Shown here: in pieces, positions 7,764 through 17,935 of the stretch
Layout: each line of letters opens with the position of its first letter
Position numbering within the stretch: position 1 is the first letter of the stretch
Assembly: GCA_017397765.1 (NCBI GenBank)
Contig: JAFQIB010000065.1
Location: 1 to 53,069 of the forward strand
Reading direction: 5' to 3'
Length of the DNA stretch: 53,069 nt
DNA from: Clostridia bacterium
GTDB lineage: Bacteria > Bacillota > Clostridia > Christensenellales > Aristaeellaceae
Position numbers and translations under genes: made by a program
The notes under the pieces: model-generated
What the model saw: only the letters and a program-made list of their open reading frames with translations
Database searches by the model: none
Told to the model about the DNA's origin: nothing

Positions 7764-8702
7764 ATGATCGAATGTAAGGGCGTTACCAAGCGCTACGGCG
7801 CTGTGGAAGCCATCCGGAATATATCCTTCACCGCGCCCCGGGGGCAGATCGTCGGTCTGCTGGGGCAGAACGGCGCGGGCAAAACAACCACGCTGAATAT
7901 CCTCACCGGCTATATGCCGCCCACGGAGGGGCAGGTGCTTGTCAATGGCATGGACATGCTCACCCAGGCCCGGGCGTGCAAGCGTGCCATCGGCTACCTG
8001 CCGGAGAAGCCGCCGCTGTATGACGAAATGACCGTGCGCAGCTACCTGAAGTTCGTCTGCGAGCTGAAGGAGGTCAGCCGCAAGGAGATCCCCGCCCACC
8101 TGGAGGAGATCCTGTCCACCTGCGGGCTGACGGACGTCTCTGAGCGGCTGATCGGCCATCTGTCCAAGGGCTACCGGCAGCGCGTGGGCGTGGCCCAGGC
8201 CCTGTGCGGCGACCCGCCGGTGCTGGTGCTGGACGAACCCACCGTTGGTCTGGACCCCCGGCAGGTCGTGGAGATCCGCGGGCTCATCCAGCGTCTGGGC
8301 GCCGGCCACACCGTGATTTTCTCCTCCCATCTGCTGTCCGAAATCCAGCAGCTCTGCCAGCGGGTCATCATATTGCACCGGGGCAAGCTGATCCGCGAGG
8401 CGGACATGGCAGAGCTGACGGAACCCAGCGATGTGCTGGTGCTGCGGGCCGCCATCAAGGGCCGCCAGCAGGAGCTGCTCCCGGCGATCCTCTCCCTGCC
8501 CTGCGTACGCCGGGTTACCCCCCTCAAGCAGGCGGAGGCCGGCGTGACCGAGGTGCGCATCGAATGCACGCGCAATACCTCCCCCGATGCGCAGACCGCG
8601 CTGTTCCGTCTCCTTTGCGCCATGGAAGCGCCCATCATGCAGCTTATCTCCGAGCACGATTCCCTGGAGGACGTGTTCCTGCAGGCCACTGCTGCCGAAT
8701 AA
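7764..8702 (+). CDS. ABC transporter ATPase (GldA/CcmA type)
   Basis: ATP-hydrolysing subunit of an ABC-2 type exporter. Walker A (GQNGAGKTT), Q-loop, signature (LSKGYRQR), Walker B (VLVLDEPTVGLD) and switch His (FSSHLLSE) are all present. The C-terminal 80 residues after the ATPase core form an extra domain common in GldA-like and drug/antibiotic export ATPases. The start MIECKGV is chosen because CGGAGGT lies just upstream of 7764; the upstream extension has none. First gene of a four-gene operon with permease, GldG-like and DUF4340 proteins. Substrate unknown. Confidence 0.95.
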   Translation: MIECKGVTKRYGAVEAIRNISFTAPRGQIVGLLGQNGAGKTTTLNILTGYMPPTEGQVLVNGMDMLTQARACKRAIGYLPEKPPLYDEMTVRSYLKFVCELKEVSRKEIPAHLEEILSTCGLTDVSERLIGHLSKGYRQRVGVAQALCGDPPVLVLDEPTVGLDPRQVVEIRGLIQRLGAGHTVIFSSHLLSEIQQLCQRVIILHRGKLIREADMAELTEPSDVLVLRAAIKGRQQELLPAILSLPCVRRVTPLKQAEAGVTEVRIECTRNTSPDAQTALFRLLCAMEAPIMQLISEHDSLEDVFLQATAAE

Positions 8703-8717
8703 TACTGAATCAATGAG

Positions 8718-9437
8718 GTGAATGCCTTGTTCTCCATCTGGAAGCGCGAGCTTCAGGGCTATTTTTACACCCCCGTGGGCTATGTGTTCATGGGTGTGTT
8801 TCTGCTGCTTTCCTCGGTGATCTTCTTCCTGACCATCATGCAGACCCGCTCCAGCGATCTGCTCGCCTTCATCGGTACCATGAGCTACCTGTGGATGCTC
8901 CTGTGTCCGGTGCTGACCATGCGGCTGCTGGCGGAGGAGCGGCAAAAACGTACCGATCAGCTGCTGCTCACCAGCCCGGTCTCCCTGCCCGGCGTGGTGC
9001 TGGGGAAGTATCTGGCTGCCGTGACCGTCATGGCCGTCACCGTGCTGGCCACCGGTCTGTTTGTGCTGATCGTCGCCCTTTACGGGCAGGTCTATCCCGG
9101 CGAGCTGCTGGTAGGCTATCTGGGCTTTATGCTGCAGGGCTGCGCCTTCATTGCGATGGATCTGTTCATATCCGGCTGCTGCACCAACCAGGTGACAGCA
9201 GTGGTGGCCGCTTTCGGCGCAAACTTCGTCCTCTGGATGCTCGATTTGCTTCAGTCGGCTATTTCCGTCAGCTGGGTGAATGCCCTCCTGTCCTTCTTCA
9301 GCCTGTATGAAAGAAGCGAGCCCTTCCTGATGGGCCAGTTCTCCTTTGCCAGCGTGGGCTATGATCTGTCCTTCGCCGCTGCATTCATCGTGCTGGCCAT
9401 CCACCATCTGGACGCCCGGCGCTACAGGGGGGCATGA
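8718..9437 (+). CDS. ABC-2 type permease (GldF-like)
   Basis: Membrane subunit of the exporter, with about six hydrophobic helices. The N-terminus IWKRELQGYFYTPVGYVF and the segment LLAEERQKRTDQLLLTSP are typical of GldF and related permeases. The GTG at 8718 has no clear Shine-Dalgarno; a TTG at 8727 has GAGGTG 6 bases upstream and may be the true start, giving MFSIWKREL. The 3' end overlaps the next gene by ATGA, so translation is coupled. Confidence 0.93.
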   Translation: MNALFSIWKRELQGYFYTPVGYVFMGVFLLLSSVIFFLTIMQTRSSDLLAFIGTMSYLWMLLCPVLTMRLLAEERQKRTDQLLLTSPVSLPGVVLGKYLAAVTVMAVTVLATGLFVLIVALYGQVYPGELLVGYLGFMLQGCAFIAMDLFISGCCTNQVTAVVAAFGANFVLWMLDLLQSAISVSWVNALLSFFSLYERSEPFLMGQFSFASVGYDLSFAAAFIVLAIHHLDARRYRGA

Positions 9438-10918
9438 GCATGAGAAACATCAAGCTGAAAAAGCCCTCTCTTGCCTTCTGGCATAATCCCCGTTTCCGCT
9501 ACGGCAGCCTGTCCACAGCGCTGCTGTGCGTCGCCATCGCGCTGCTGATCGCCCTCAACGGCCTGTTCACCGCGATGGAAAAGAAGTACGGCTGGCGGGT
9601 GGATTGCTCCTTCAACAGCATCACCTCCCATTCGGAGGGCACTGAAACGCTGCTGGCTGCGCTGGATACCCCCGTGCACATCTATGCCCTGTACGAGCGG
9701 GGCAATGAGGATCTGCTGCTCTTTGAGCTGCTGGACCGATATGCCGCTGCCAGCCCGCTGGTCACCTGGGAGCAAGCGCCCCTGTCCCTCAATCCGGCCC
9801 TGGTCAGCCGCTTCACCGGCACAACCGCGGACAATGCCATCACAAAGGACAGCCTGATCGTCCATTGCGAAAAGACGGACCGCTTCCGCGTGCTGGATGC
9901 GAATGATTTCATCACCCTGTCCATCGACTATGACGCAGGCAGCTGGGCCTATGACAGCCTGACCTATGAAAGCAGCATCACCTCCGCCATCGCCTATGTG
10001 ACCCGGGAGACCATCCCGGTGGTGCATATGGTGCAGGGGCATGACGAGCTGGATGCCAATACCACCGCCGCCCTGGAGGAGCTGCTGCTCAGCAACCATT
10101 TCGACGTGCGTTACGGCACGCTGAGCGCCATGAGCCTCGATCCGGCAGATCTGCTGGTATTCATGGCCCCCGTGCGGGATCTGACCGACACAGAGCTGAC
10201 CATCGTCACCGACTTCGCAGCCAGGGGCGGCGCGCTCCTCTTTGCCTGCGATTATTCCGACCCCATCCGCAGCATGCCCAATTATCAGGCGCTGCTGCGC
10301 TCCTACGGCTTCCTGCCCAGGGAGGGCGTGGTCGTTGCGGCAAAGGAAGACAAGCAGTCCTATTTTGAGGGCAACCGCACTGTCCTGCTGCCCCAGATGC
10401 AGCCCACGGACGCCACCTTCGACCTGATGCTCAACGGCACGACAACGGTGCTCCTGTCCACCGCCCGGGCCTTTGAAATGCCGGATAGCACCGATCCCCA
10501 GCTGACCGTGACGCCCATGCTGCTCTCCGGGGAGGGCTCCTATCTGCGCAGCCTGACCACGGGCAGCGCCTCCCTGACCAAACAGGCGGGTGATCCAGAT
10601 GGCCCCTTCCCCCTGGCGCTGGAAGCCTACCGCTTCTCCGAAACCGGCGATGTGAGCCGCGCCGTCATCATCGGCTCCTCCGCCGCCCTGACCAGTGAAT
10701 ACTACTATTCAATGACCCACGCGCAGGAGTTCATCATCCGCATCATGGAATACCTGCTGAACAGCGCTGCCAGCGATCTGCACATCATGGCCCGCACCGC
10801 AGTTCGGCCCGGTCTGTCCGCCGAGGCGCTGACCCTGGGCAGTCTGCTGCTGGTGGCGATCCCGCTGGCAGTGGTGGGCGCAGCGCTGCTGATCCTTTAT
10901 CCCAGGAGGCACCGCTGA
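9434..10918 (+). CDS. GldG-like ABC transporter auxiliary protein
   Basis: A 494-residue protein with one N-terminal membrane helix (about residues 27-46), a large extracytoplasmic domain resembling the GldG/IftA-like ABC auxiliary family, and a C-terminal membrane helix (LTLGSLLLVAIPLAVVGAALLIL) with a short basic tail. Such proteins accompany GldA/GldF-like ABC systems; in Bacteroidetes these are tied to gliding, while in Clostridia the role is not known. The start overlaps the permease stop (ATGA), and the end overlaps the DUF4340 start (TGATG), so stoichiometric production is likely. Confidence 0.88.
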   Translation: MSMRNIKLKKPSLAFWHNPRFRYGSLSTALLCVAIALLIALNGLFTAMEKKYGWRVDCSFNSITSHSEGTETLLAALDTPVHIYALYERGNEDLLLFELLDRYAAASPLVTWEQAPLSLNPALVSRFTGTTADNAITKDSLIVHCEKTDRFRVLDANDFITLSIDYDAGSWAYDSLTYESSITSAIAYVTRETIPVVHMVQGHDELDANTTAALEELLLSNHFDVRYGTLSAMSLDPADLLVFMAPVRDLTDTELTIVTDFAARGGALLFACDYSDPIRSMPNYQALLRSYGFLPREGVVVAAKEDKQSYFEGNRTVLLPQMQPTDATFDLMLNGTTTVLLSTARAFEMPDSTDPQLTVTPMLLSGEGSYLRSLTTGSASLTKQAGDPDGPFPLALEAYRFSETGDVSRAVIIGSSAALTSEYYYSMTHAQEFIIRIMEYLLNSAASDLHIMARTAVRPGLSAEALTLGSLLLVAIPLAVVGAALLILYPRRHR

Positions 10919-12402
10919 TGCAGACAATCCACAAAACCCATTCCCCCGCCCCGGAAAAGCGGCGGCTCCTGCTGCTGGCCGGTGCGCTGATCCTGCTGGC
11001 CGTCCTTGCTGTCGCAGCGTTTCTGATGCGGCAGGAGGAGGCGTCCGACTGGCCTGAACCCATCCCCACCGGCCAGACGCTCTTTGCCTATGCACCGGAG
11101 CAGATCAGCCGCATCACCATCCGCCGCCGGGAGGAGGCGCCCTGGACGCTCACGCAGGAAAATGGCCTGCTGGCGCTTGAAGGAGATGCCTCCTTTCCCC
11201 TGTCCGATGCAGCAGCCGCTGCCCTGTTGGACGCTGCCTGCAATCTTCCCTGCGAGGCTGTGCTGACGGAAGACCCCGCTGAGTACAGCGACCACCTTGC
11301 GGATTTTGGCCTTGACAGTCCCCGCTATGAGGCTGTTATCACCTACACAGACGGCGTGACCGCCCATCTGTCCATCGGCAGCCCCGGCGCGGACAACAAC
11401 GCCTGGTACTACATGACGCTCCGGGACGATCCCCGGCTGTTCAGCTTTTCCCGGGGTATGGTGGAAGCCCTCTTTGTCAGCCGGGACTCCCTGCGGGACA
11501 CGGTTACGCCCGTGATCCACAAGGCCCGCATCGACCGGATCACCCTCACCGGGCCGGACAATGTGATCGAGTGGCAGCTGCAGGGCAGCATCACCGATCC
11601 GGACGCGATCGACAAGTGGTTCATCACCCAGCCCTATTCCTATCCGGCAGATGCGGACGCCATGTCCAGGCTGCTGTCCAATCTGGCCAACCTGCGGCTT
11701 GGCGCATACGTCTGCCCCGCCACAGCGGAAAATCTGACCGCCATGGGCTTTGACGCCCCGCGCGTAACTATCGACGTTCACATGGCTGCAGGCGCCATCG
11801 CCGTCAACAATGCGGAGGGCTCGGTCGACGTGACCGATTATCCGGCCACCTCCCTTACCTTTGCCATCGGCGGCCGGCAGAATGATCTGGTGGATTACGT
11901 CCGCTTCGGCGATGACATCTACGTCAGCAGCCACTTCACCATCGGGATGTTCATTGATTACAACGTTTCCGCCACGATGAGCCGGTATCCCGTTCTGACC
12001 GCGCTGGGCAATTTGGCCTCGCTGACTGTCAGAACAGCCGACACACAAGCGGAATACATCCTCACCCGCACCGAGCAGGTGGCTGCCAACAATGAGCTGC
12101 TCCTGGACGAGGACGGCAGCCCCACCTATGACGTGACGCTCATCTGCAACGGGCAGCCCGCCAGCTATGAGGCCTTCCGCATTGCCTATGAGGCCCTGAT
12201 GCTGACGACGGTCTCTGGCACGCTCCCGGAGGATGCGGAGATCACCGCCCACCCCCACACCGTTTTCACCTTCACCGATGTCGATGACACAGTGCATACC
12301 GTGGCGCTTGCCGACTTTGATGCGCTCCATGATGCAGTGATTGTCGACGGGCATGCAGCCTTCTATCTGATCAAGGGCGGTTTCCGGCTGAAGCTGGACT
12401 GA
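10918..12402 (+). CDS. DUF4340-type extracytoplasmic protein
   Basis: A 494-residue membrane-anchored protein with one N-terminal helix (RLLLLAGALILLAVLAVAAF) and a long external part made of beta-rich modules typical of DUF4340, a family found repeatedly next to GldG-like ABC proteins. Patterns such as LADFGLDSPRYEAVITYTDG and AMGFDAPRVTIDVHM recur, consistent with repeated modules. It is the last gene of the four-gene ABC operon. A role in presenting or receiving the exported substrate outside the membrane is inferred from context only. Confidence 0.82.
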   Translation: MQTIHKTHSPAPEKRRLLLLAGALILLAVLAVAAFLMRQEEASDWPEPIPTGQTLFAYAPEQISRITIRRREEAPWTLTQENGLLALEGDASFPLSDAAAAALLDAACNLPCEAVLTEDPAEYSDHLADFGLDSPRYEAVITYTDGVTAHLSIGSPGADNNAWYYMTLRDDPRLFSFSRGMVEALFVSRDSLRDTVTPVIHKARIDRITLTGPDNVIEWQLQGSITDPDAIDKWFITQPYSYPADADAMSRLLSNLANLRLGAYVCPATAENLTAMGFDAPRVTIDVHMAAGAIAVNNAEGSVDVTDYPATSLTFAIGGRQNDLVDYVRFGDDIYVSSHFTIGMFIDYNVSATMSRYPVLTALGNLASLTVRTADTQAEYILTRTEQVAANNELLLDEDGSPTYDVTLICNGQPASYEAFRIAYEALMLTTVSGTLPEDAEITAHPHTVFTFTDVDDTVHTVALADFDALHDAVIVDGHAAFYLIKGGFRLKLD

Positions 12403-12418
12403 CGCAATTGCACACAAA

Positions 12419-12464
12419 GGGCCCCTGCTCTCCCGACTTGGGAAAGCAGGGGCCCCAATCATTT
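12419..12464 (+). terminator. Strong hairpin after the ABC operon
   Basis: GGGCCCCTGCT (12419-12429) pairs with AGCAGGGGCCC (12445-12455), with further TCCC/GGGA pairing inside. Only a short T-rich stretch follows (CAATCATTT), so termination may be partial. The remaining bases to 12594 show no recognisable gene. Confidence 0.65.
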
Positions 12465-12594
12465 CCGTCCGATGCACACCGCGCGCCGCCGCTGCTGTGA
12501 CCTCCGCATCAAATCGCAAGTCGGAGGCTGACATGGCACTGGCGATACAGCCGATGATTTTATTCCGGACGTTTCATGTTCATCCGTATGGGCA

Positions 12595-14448
12595 TCAATC
12601 AGTGATGCTCTTTGCCGTCACGCTGGGGATGGGCTCGTCGCCCACCTGATCAGCCGAGGGGCTCTTTGCCTTCGGCGTCTGTTCGACCGCAGCGGTATGC
12701 CCGATGACCGCCTGCATGATGGCATCAGCATCGCAGGTTCCGGACACATCTGCAAAGGCAACAACCAGCATTTCGTCCATGCCTTCGCCAAGGTAGAGCA
12801 GATAGCTGCAGGTCTGGGCGCCGGTTTCGATTCTGCCGTATCCCGCAGGCCGTCCGTCAACGGTCACATGCTGGAATTCCTTCTGGATTTCTGTGCCTTC
12901 GCCGCTTGCTTCCGCTGCGATTGCCTCAAAGACTTCCTCATACAGCTGCGGCAGGAGGTCATCATGCTTCCTGGCAGGCTCCACCGAAGACAGATCGCGG
13001 AACATGACCGTGAGGACGTCCGCCCCGCTGCCGTAGGCATAGGCATGCATCCCATCGCTTTGCTGGTGTGCAGTATACCCCTCCGGGATCGCAATCCGAT
13101 AGCCCCGGTCTTCCAGGAGCTCGCAGACAGCCGGTTGACTGCTTTCCGCCTTCGGAGCCGCAGTCAGCTCCGTCATCTGCTGCTTCAGCTGAGCATTCTC
13201 CGTCTGTGCCGCGAACAGCGCATCTTCCGCAGACGCCTTCAGGCTGGTCATCTCCGTCAACGCGGCTTCCGTAGCCGTCAGCGCTGCTGCTGTTTCCGTC
13301 TGTTGCACGGTCATCTCCGTCAGCGCAGTTTCAGCGTTTGCGAGCTTCCCTGCCGTTTCCGTCTGAAGCGCAGACATGTCCGCCAGCGCGGTTTCGGCGC
13401 TTGCCAGCTTCGCTGCCGTTTCCGTCTGAAGCGTGGACATATCCGCCAGTTCAGCCTCCGTCGCTTTCAGCTTTGCCGCTGCTTCCGTCTGAAGCGCCGT
13501 CATGTCCGCCAGCGCGGTTTCGGTGCTTGCCAGCTTCGCTGCCGTTTCCGTCTGAAGCGTGGTCATATCAGCCAGTTCAGCCTCCATGGCTGCAAGCTTT
13601 GCCGCCGCTTCCGTCTGAAGCTCCGTCATGTCCGCCAGTGCGGTTTCGGTGCTTGCCAGCTTCGCTGCCGTTTCCGTCTGAAGCGCCGTCATGTCCGTCA
13701 GCGCAGCTTCTGCATTCACGAGCTTGTCTGCGGTATCTGCCTGAAGCACAGTCATGTCGGTCAGCGCAGTCTCCACAGCTGACTTACTCGTCTCTGTTTC
13801 TGCCTTGGCTGCCAGCAGCTCCTTCAGCTGGTTCTCCGCAGCAGCCAGCTGATCGGCAGTCTCCTGCCGGAGGGCCGTCATTTCATTCAGCGCAGCTTCT
13901 GCAGCGGCCAGGGCCGTCGAAGCTTCCTCCTGTCGCGTCGTCATATCCGCTAGCGCAGTCTCCGTGGCGGCCAGCGCTGCGGCGCTTTCCTCCTGGAGCG
14001 TCGTCATGTCCGTCAGCGCAGTCTCCGTGGCAGCCAGTGCTGCAGCGGTTTCCTCCCGGCGCGTTGTCATGTCCGTCAGCGCGGTCTCCGTGGCGGCCAG
14101 TGCTGCAGCGGTTTCCTCCTGGCGCGCAGTCATATCAGCCAGCCCTGTCTCTGTCGCTGCAAGCTTGTCCGACGTTTCCGTCTGACGCTTCGTCATGTCG
14201 GTCAGCGCCGTCTCGGTGGTCGACAGCTTCGCCGCTGTCTCTGTCTGCAGCGCGGTCATATCCGCCAATGCAGTATCCGTCGTTGCCAGGGTCGCCGCCG
14301 TTTCCGTCTGCAGTGCGGTCATTTCATCCAGCTTTGCATTGAGATCATAGCTGGTAAAGCCCAATGCGCCGGCGCCGGCGAGCGCAATCGCCAGACCTGT
14401 GGAGAGTGCGACGGTTAGAGGGTTCTTCTTTTGTTTTACGTTTGACAT
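12595..14448 (-). CDS. Membrane-anchored protein with seventeen 21-residue coiled-coil repeats
   Basis: A 617-residue protein in three parts. A basic start and one membrane helix (residues 10-31) form a signal anchor. Residues 46-402 are seventeen consecutive 21-residue repeats (three heptads each) of the type LQTETAAKLAST followed by ETALADMTA; units 8 and 9 are the most diverged and divide the array. Leu/Ala spacing indicates a long alpha-helical coiled coil. The C-terminal 170 residues form a separate globular domain (RGYRIAIPEGYTAHQQ, VTVDGRPAGYGRIE) resembling small surface lipoprotein-like domains but not assigned. RBS AGGAGGT is 7 bases upstream. The layout suggests a domain held away from the membrane on a stalk. 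Function unknown. Confidence 0.88.
   Translation of the reverse strand: MSNVKQKKNPLTVALSTGLAIALAGAGALGFTSYDLNAKLDEMTALQTETAATLATTDTALADMTALQTETAAKLSTTETALTDMTKRQTETSDKLAATETGLADMTARQEETAAALAATETALTDMTTRREETAAALAATETALTDMTTLQEESAAALAATETALADMTTRQEEASTALAAAEAALNEMTALRQETADQLAAAENQLKELLAAKAETETSKSAVETALTDMTVLQADTADKLVNAEAALTDMTALQTETAAKLASTETALADMTELQTEAAAKLAAMEAELADMTTLQTETAAKLASTETALADMTALQTEAAAKLKATEAELADMSTLQTETAAKLASAETALADMSALQTETAGKLANAETALTEMTVQQTETAAALTATEAALTEMTSLKASAEDALFAAQTENAQLKQQMTELTAAPKAESSQPAVCELLEDRGYRIAIPEGYTAHQQSDGMHAYAYGSGADVLTVMFRDLSSVEPARKHDDLLPQLYEEVFEAIAAEASGEGTEIQKEFQHVTVDGRPAGYGRIETGAQTCSYLLYLGEGMDEMLVVAFADVSGTCDADAIMQAVIGHTAAVEQTPKAKSPSADQVGDEPIPSVTAKSITD
13243..14313 (-). 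repeat. 63-bp tandem repeat array inside a coding region
   Basis: Seventeen in-phase 63-base units encode the 21-residue repeats. Units 11-16 are much more alike than units 7-10, a pattern expected from recent duplication or gene conversion. Copy number may vary between strains and may be misassembled from short reads. Confidence 0.9.
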
Positions 14449-14615
14449 CAGCTTGACCTCCTGCTATGTTCAGATAAACCTTTTTCCCATGCCTTGAAGC
14501 GATGATCCTGCCCAATTTGCTTTGTGCTGTTCTCAGATTCATGTGTGCCTTTCCGGGCAGCCTGAGCGGGGTTGTATTCTTCTGAATGCTTCTTGCGCAA
14601 CGTGAAACCAGTCAT
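14448..14615 (-). CDS. Possible 55-codon leader ORF overlapping the repeat-protein start
   Basis: Between the predicted promoter and the repeat-protein gene there is a 55-codon frame (MTGFTLRKKHSEEYN...) whose TGA stop overlaps the downstream ATG (TGATG). The ATG is only about 6 bases from the predicted transcription start and has no Shine-Dalgarno, so it would have to be leaderless. It is very charged and matches no family I know. It may be a regulatory leader peptide or chance; weakly supported. Confidence 0.25.
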   Translation of the reverse strand: MTGFTLRKKHSEEYNPAQAARKGTHESENSTKQIGQDHRFKAWEKGLSEHSRRSS

Positions 14616-14627
14616 GATCTTGCTTTC

Positions 14628-14656
14628 AGTATACAGCAATCCACAGTACAAAGCAA
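14628..14656 (-). promoter_or_regulatory. Promoter of the repeat-protein gene
   Basis: Read on the minus strand: TTGCTT, a 17-base spacer, TATACT. It predicts a 5' leader of about 175 bases before the repeat-protein start, unusually long for this window. Confidence 0.65.
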
Positions 14657-14757
14657 GTATTTTCTGTTCTGCCGATGCGGCCAATACGCACACTGGCATG
14701 CATCCCTTTCTGATTGGCAGGCATGCTGCATGAACACGCAATTCCGGGTTATGATGA

Positions 14758-14783
14758 AACAAAAAAAGCGGCCGAAGCCGCTT
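14758..14783 (-). terminator. guaB terminator
   Basis: On the minus strand AAGCGGC-TTCG-GCCGCTT forms a stable UUCG tetraloop hairpin followed by a run of seven T. Confidence 0.95.
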
Positions 14784-14793
14784 ATGGATTTGA

Positions 14794-16317
<1,524 letters not shown>

Positions 16318-16427
16318 CTACGAATGTCAATGGCATGACTGACGAAAATTCTCCCATATCAGGAAGTATCGGACAGGGTTTCTCCTTTTCTGCCAGATGC
16401 TTCCTTTTTCCGACTTTGAGAAAACCA

Positions 16428-16457
16428 TTGCGCAACCGCCCGGGAGTGTGGTATACT
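16428..16457 (+). promoter_or_regulatory. Promoter of the cytidylate-kinase-like operon
   Basis: TTGCGC (16428-16433), an 18-base spacer ending in TGG (extended -10), then TATACT (16452-16457), about 53 bases before the start codon. Confidence 0.7.
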
Positions 16458-16510
16458 GTAGGCAGAGGAACAACGTCTCCTTATGTCCGTTATTGATGAG
16501 GAGGGATATG

Positions 16511-17140
16511 ATGAACAATCGAATTGTGATTACCATTGGCCGTCAGTTTGGCTCCGGCGGACGTTATGTAGGCCGCCTCCTGGCTGAAAAGCTGGGGATC
16601 GCATTCTATGACAAGGAGCTGCTCTCGGAGGCCGCGAAGGATTCCGGCATCTGCGAGGAAATGTTCGAGGATCACGATGAAAAGCCCACCCGTTCCCTGC
16701 TTTTCTCCCTGGTCACCGGCATGCAGACGCACATGAGCAGCGGCGCCTATTACATGGACATGCCGCTGAACCACAGGATCTTCCTGGCCCAGTTCGACGC
16801 CATCCGCCGCATTGCGGGCGAAGGCAGCTGCGTGATCGTCGGCCGCTGCGCCGACTATGTCCTCCGGGATGATCCCAACACCGTATCCGTCTTTGTCAAG
16901 GCCGATATGCCCAGCAAGGTTGACCGCGCTGTGAAGTATTACGGCATCGAGGCGGACAAGGCCGAGGATCGCATCCGCAAGGCCGACAAGCAGCGCGCCA
17001 GCTACTACAATTACTATGCCACCGCCACCTGGGGCGACGTGGACAACTACGATCTGGTTGTCGATACCGGCGTGCTGGGCGTGGAGGGCGCAGTGGAGCT
17101 GATCGCAAAGTTCCTGGAGCTGCGGGAAAATAAGCAATAA
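16511..17140 (+). CDS. Cytidylate kinase-like family protein
   Basis: Nucleotide-kinase fold of the cytidylate-kinase-like family. The P-loop-like N-terminus reads VITIGRQFGSGGRYVGRLLA, where canonical CMP kinases have GPxGSGKG; the usual P-loop Lys is Arg. The lid region (RAVKYYGIEADKAEDRIRKADKQR) and YYNYYATATWGD are typical of this family, whose substrate is not well established. RBS GAGGAGGG favours the second of two adjacent Met codons. The secreted-protein gene follows after 11 bases and is probably co-transcribed. Confidence 0.85.
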   Translation: MNNRIVITIGRQFGSGGRYVGRLLAEKLGIAFYDKELLSEAAKDSGICEEMFEDHDEKPTRSLLFSLVTGMQTHMSSGAYYMDMPLNHRIFLAQFDAIRRIAGEGSCVIVGRCADYVLRDDPNTVSVFVKADMPSKVDRAVKYYGIEADKAEDRIRKADKQRASYYNYYATATWGDVDNYDLVVDTGVLGVEGAVELIAKFLELRENKQ

Positions 17141-17151
17141 GAGGTAACCTG

Positions 17152-17886
17152 ATGAAAAAGCTTGCAGCGCTTCTGCTCTGCGTACTGATGATGCAATCCT
17201 TTGCCCTGGCGGAGATCCAGTGGCCTGCCGCCCTCACCAGCAGCCAGGCTGCCCTGCGCAACTATGTGGATCGGGTCAATCTGACCCTTGCCCAGCAGCA
17301 AGCCGGGGTGATCGACATGCTCTATGAGCTGTACACCGCCTTTGCGAGCCTGGGCATGAACGGTGAGGAAACCCCTGAAACGGCGGAGATCTATTTCCAG
17401 CTGGGCGAGACCGGCTTGCATTCCCTGACGCTGCGGATGACCCAGCCGGATCAATTCCAGCAGGTTGCCGCCGCCTGCCTGGCCTCCGCTTCCAACACCA
17501 TCTCCCTGGAAAGCGCGCTGGAGGTCACCAGCAAATATGCCGACGTGCTCCGCAAGGATCTGGCAAACAAAAACGCAAACCCTGATGATGCCATGACCCA
17601 TTCCTTCGAGGAGGACGTGGTGACACTGCAGGGAACGCAGCCCCGGGCCTATTTCGCCTATTACCCCAACCAGTACGGAGACGATCAGCACTGGCTTCAG
17701 ATGACGCTGATCTTCGCCCGGCCCGGGAGCGACAGCGCAGGTCTGGGCCTGGCGGATGCAACCCCCGCCCCTGCCGGCGACGTGGAATACGAGGGCTTCT
17801 TCTCCCAGGACAATTACACCCATCTGGAGATCTTCGCCACCCCCACGCCGGAGCCCGACTCCGCCGCCATGGAGGACTGGCGGTAA
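17152..17886 (+). CDS. Exported protein of unknown function
   Basis: A 244-residue protein with a Sec signal peptide (KKLAALLLCVLMMQSFALA, cleavage near residue 20). The mature part is helical and acidic, with Gln/Leu-rich stretches (NLTLAQQQAGVIDMLYELY) and a Pro/Thr-rich tail (ATPTPEPDS). No Cys at the cleavage site, so not a lipoprotein. No family recognised. It sits 11 bases after the kinase-like gene and has RBS GAGGT. Confidence 0.75.
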   Translation: MKKLAALLLCVLMMQSFALAEIQWPAALTSSQAALRNYVDRVNLTLAQQQAGVIDMLYELYTAFASLGMNGEETPETAEIYFQLGETGLHSLTLRMTQPDQFQQVAAACLASASNTISLESALEVTSKYADVLRKDLANKNANPDDAMTHSFEEDVVTLQGTQPRAYFAYYPNQYGDDQHWLQMTLIFARPGSDSAGLGLADATPAPAGDVEYEGFFSQDNYTHLEIFATPTPEPDSAAMEDWR

Positions 17887-17892
17887 TATATC

Positions 17893-17924
17893 AATTATGA
17901 ATTAGGAATTATGAATTAGGAATT
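17893..17924. repeat. Heptanucleotide tract (AATTATG/AATTAGG)
   Basis: Two perfect 14-base units AATTATGAATTAGG followed by AATT. Related GGAATTN tracts lie at 32086-32120, 44071-44086 and 44130-44160, all directly after the end of a gene. Confidence 0.85.
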
Positions 17925-17935
17925 GAGTTTGATTG

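Larger units (their letters stand above)
14449..14793. other. 345-base intergenic region
   Basis: Holds the long leader and promoter of the repeat-protein gene (14449-14656) and the guaB terminator (14758-14783). Between them, 14657-14757, no gene or motif is seen. Confidence 0.7.

Noticed and set aside
10897-12534. 545-codon minus-strand frame
   Set aside because: Antisense to the DUF4340 gene, which continues a four-gene operon with overlapping starts and stops.
13243-14313. Tandem repeats considered as a CRISPR array
   Set aside because: Units are 63 bases, in phase with a coding frame and lack spacers; no cas genes are present.
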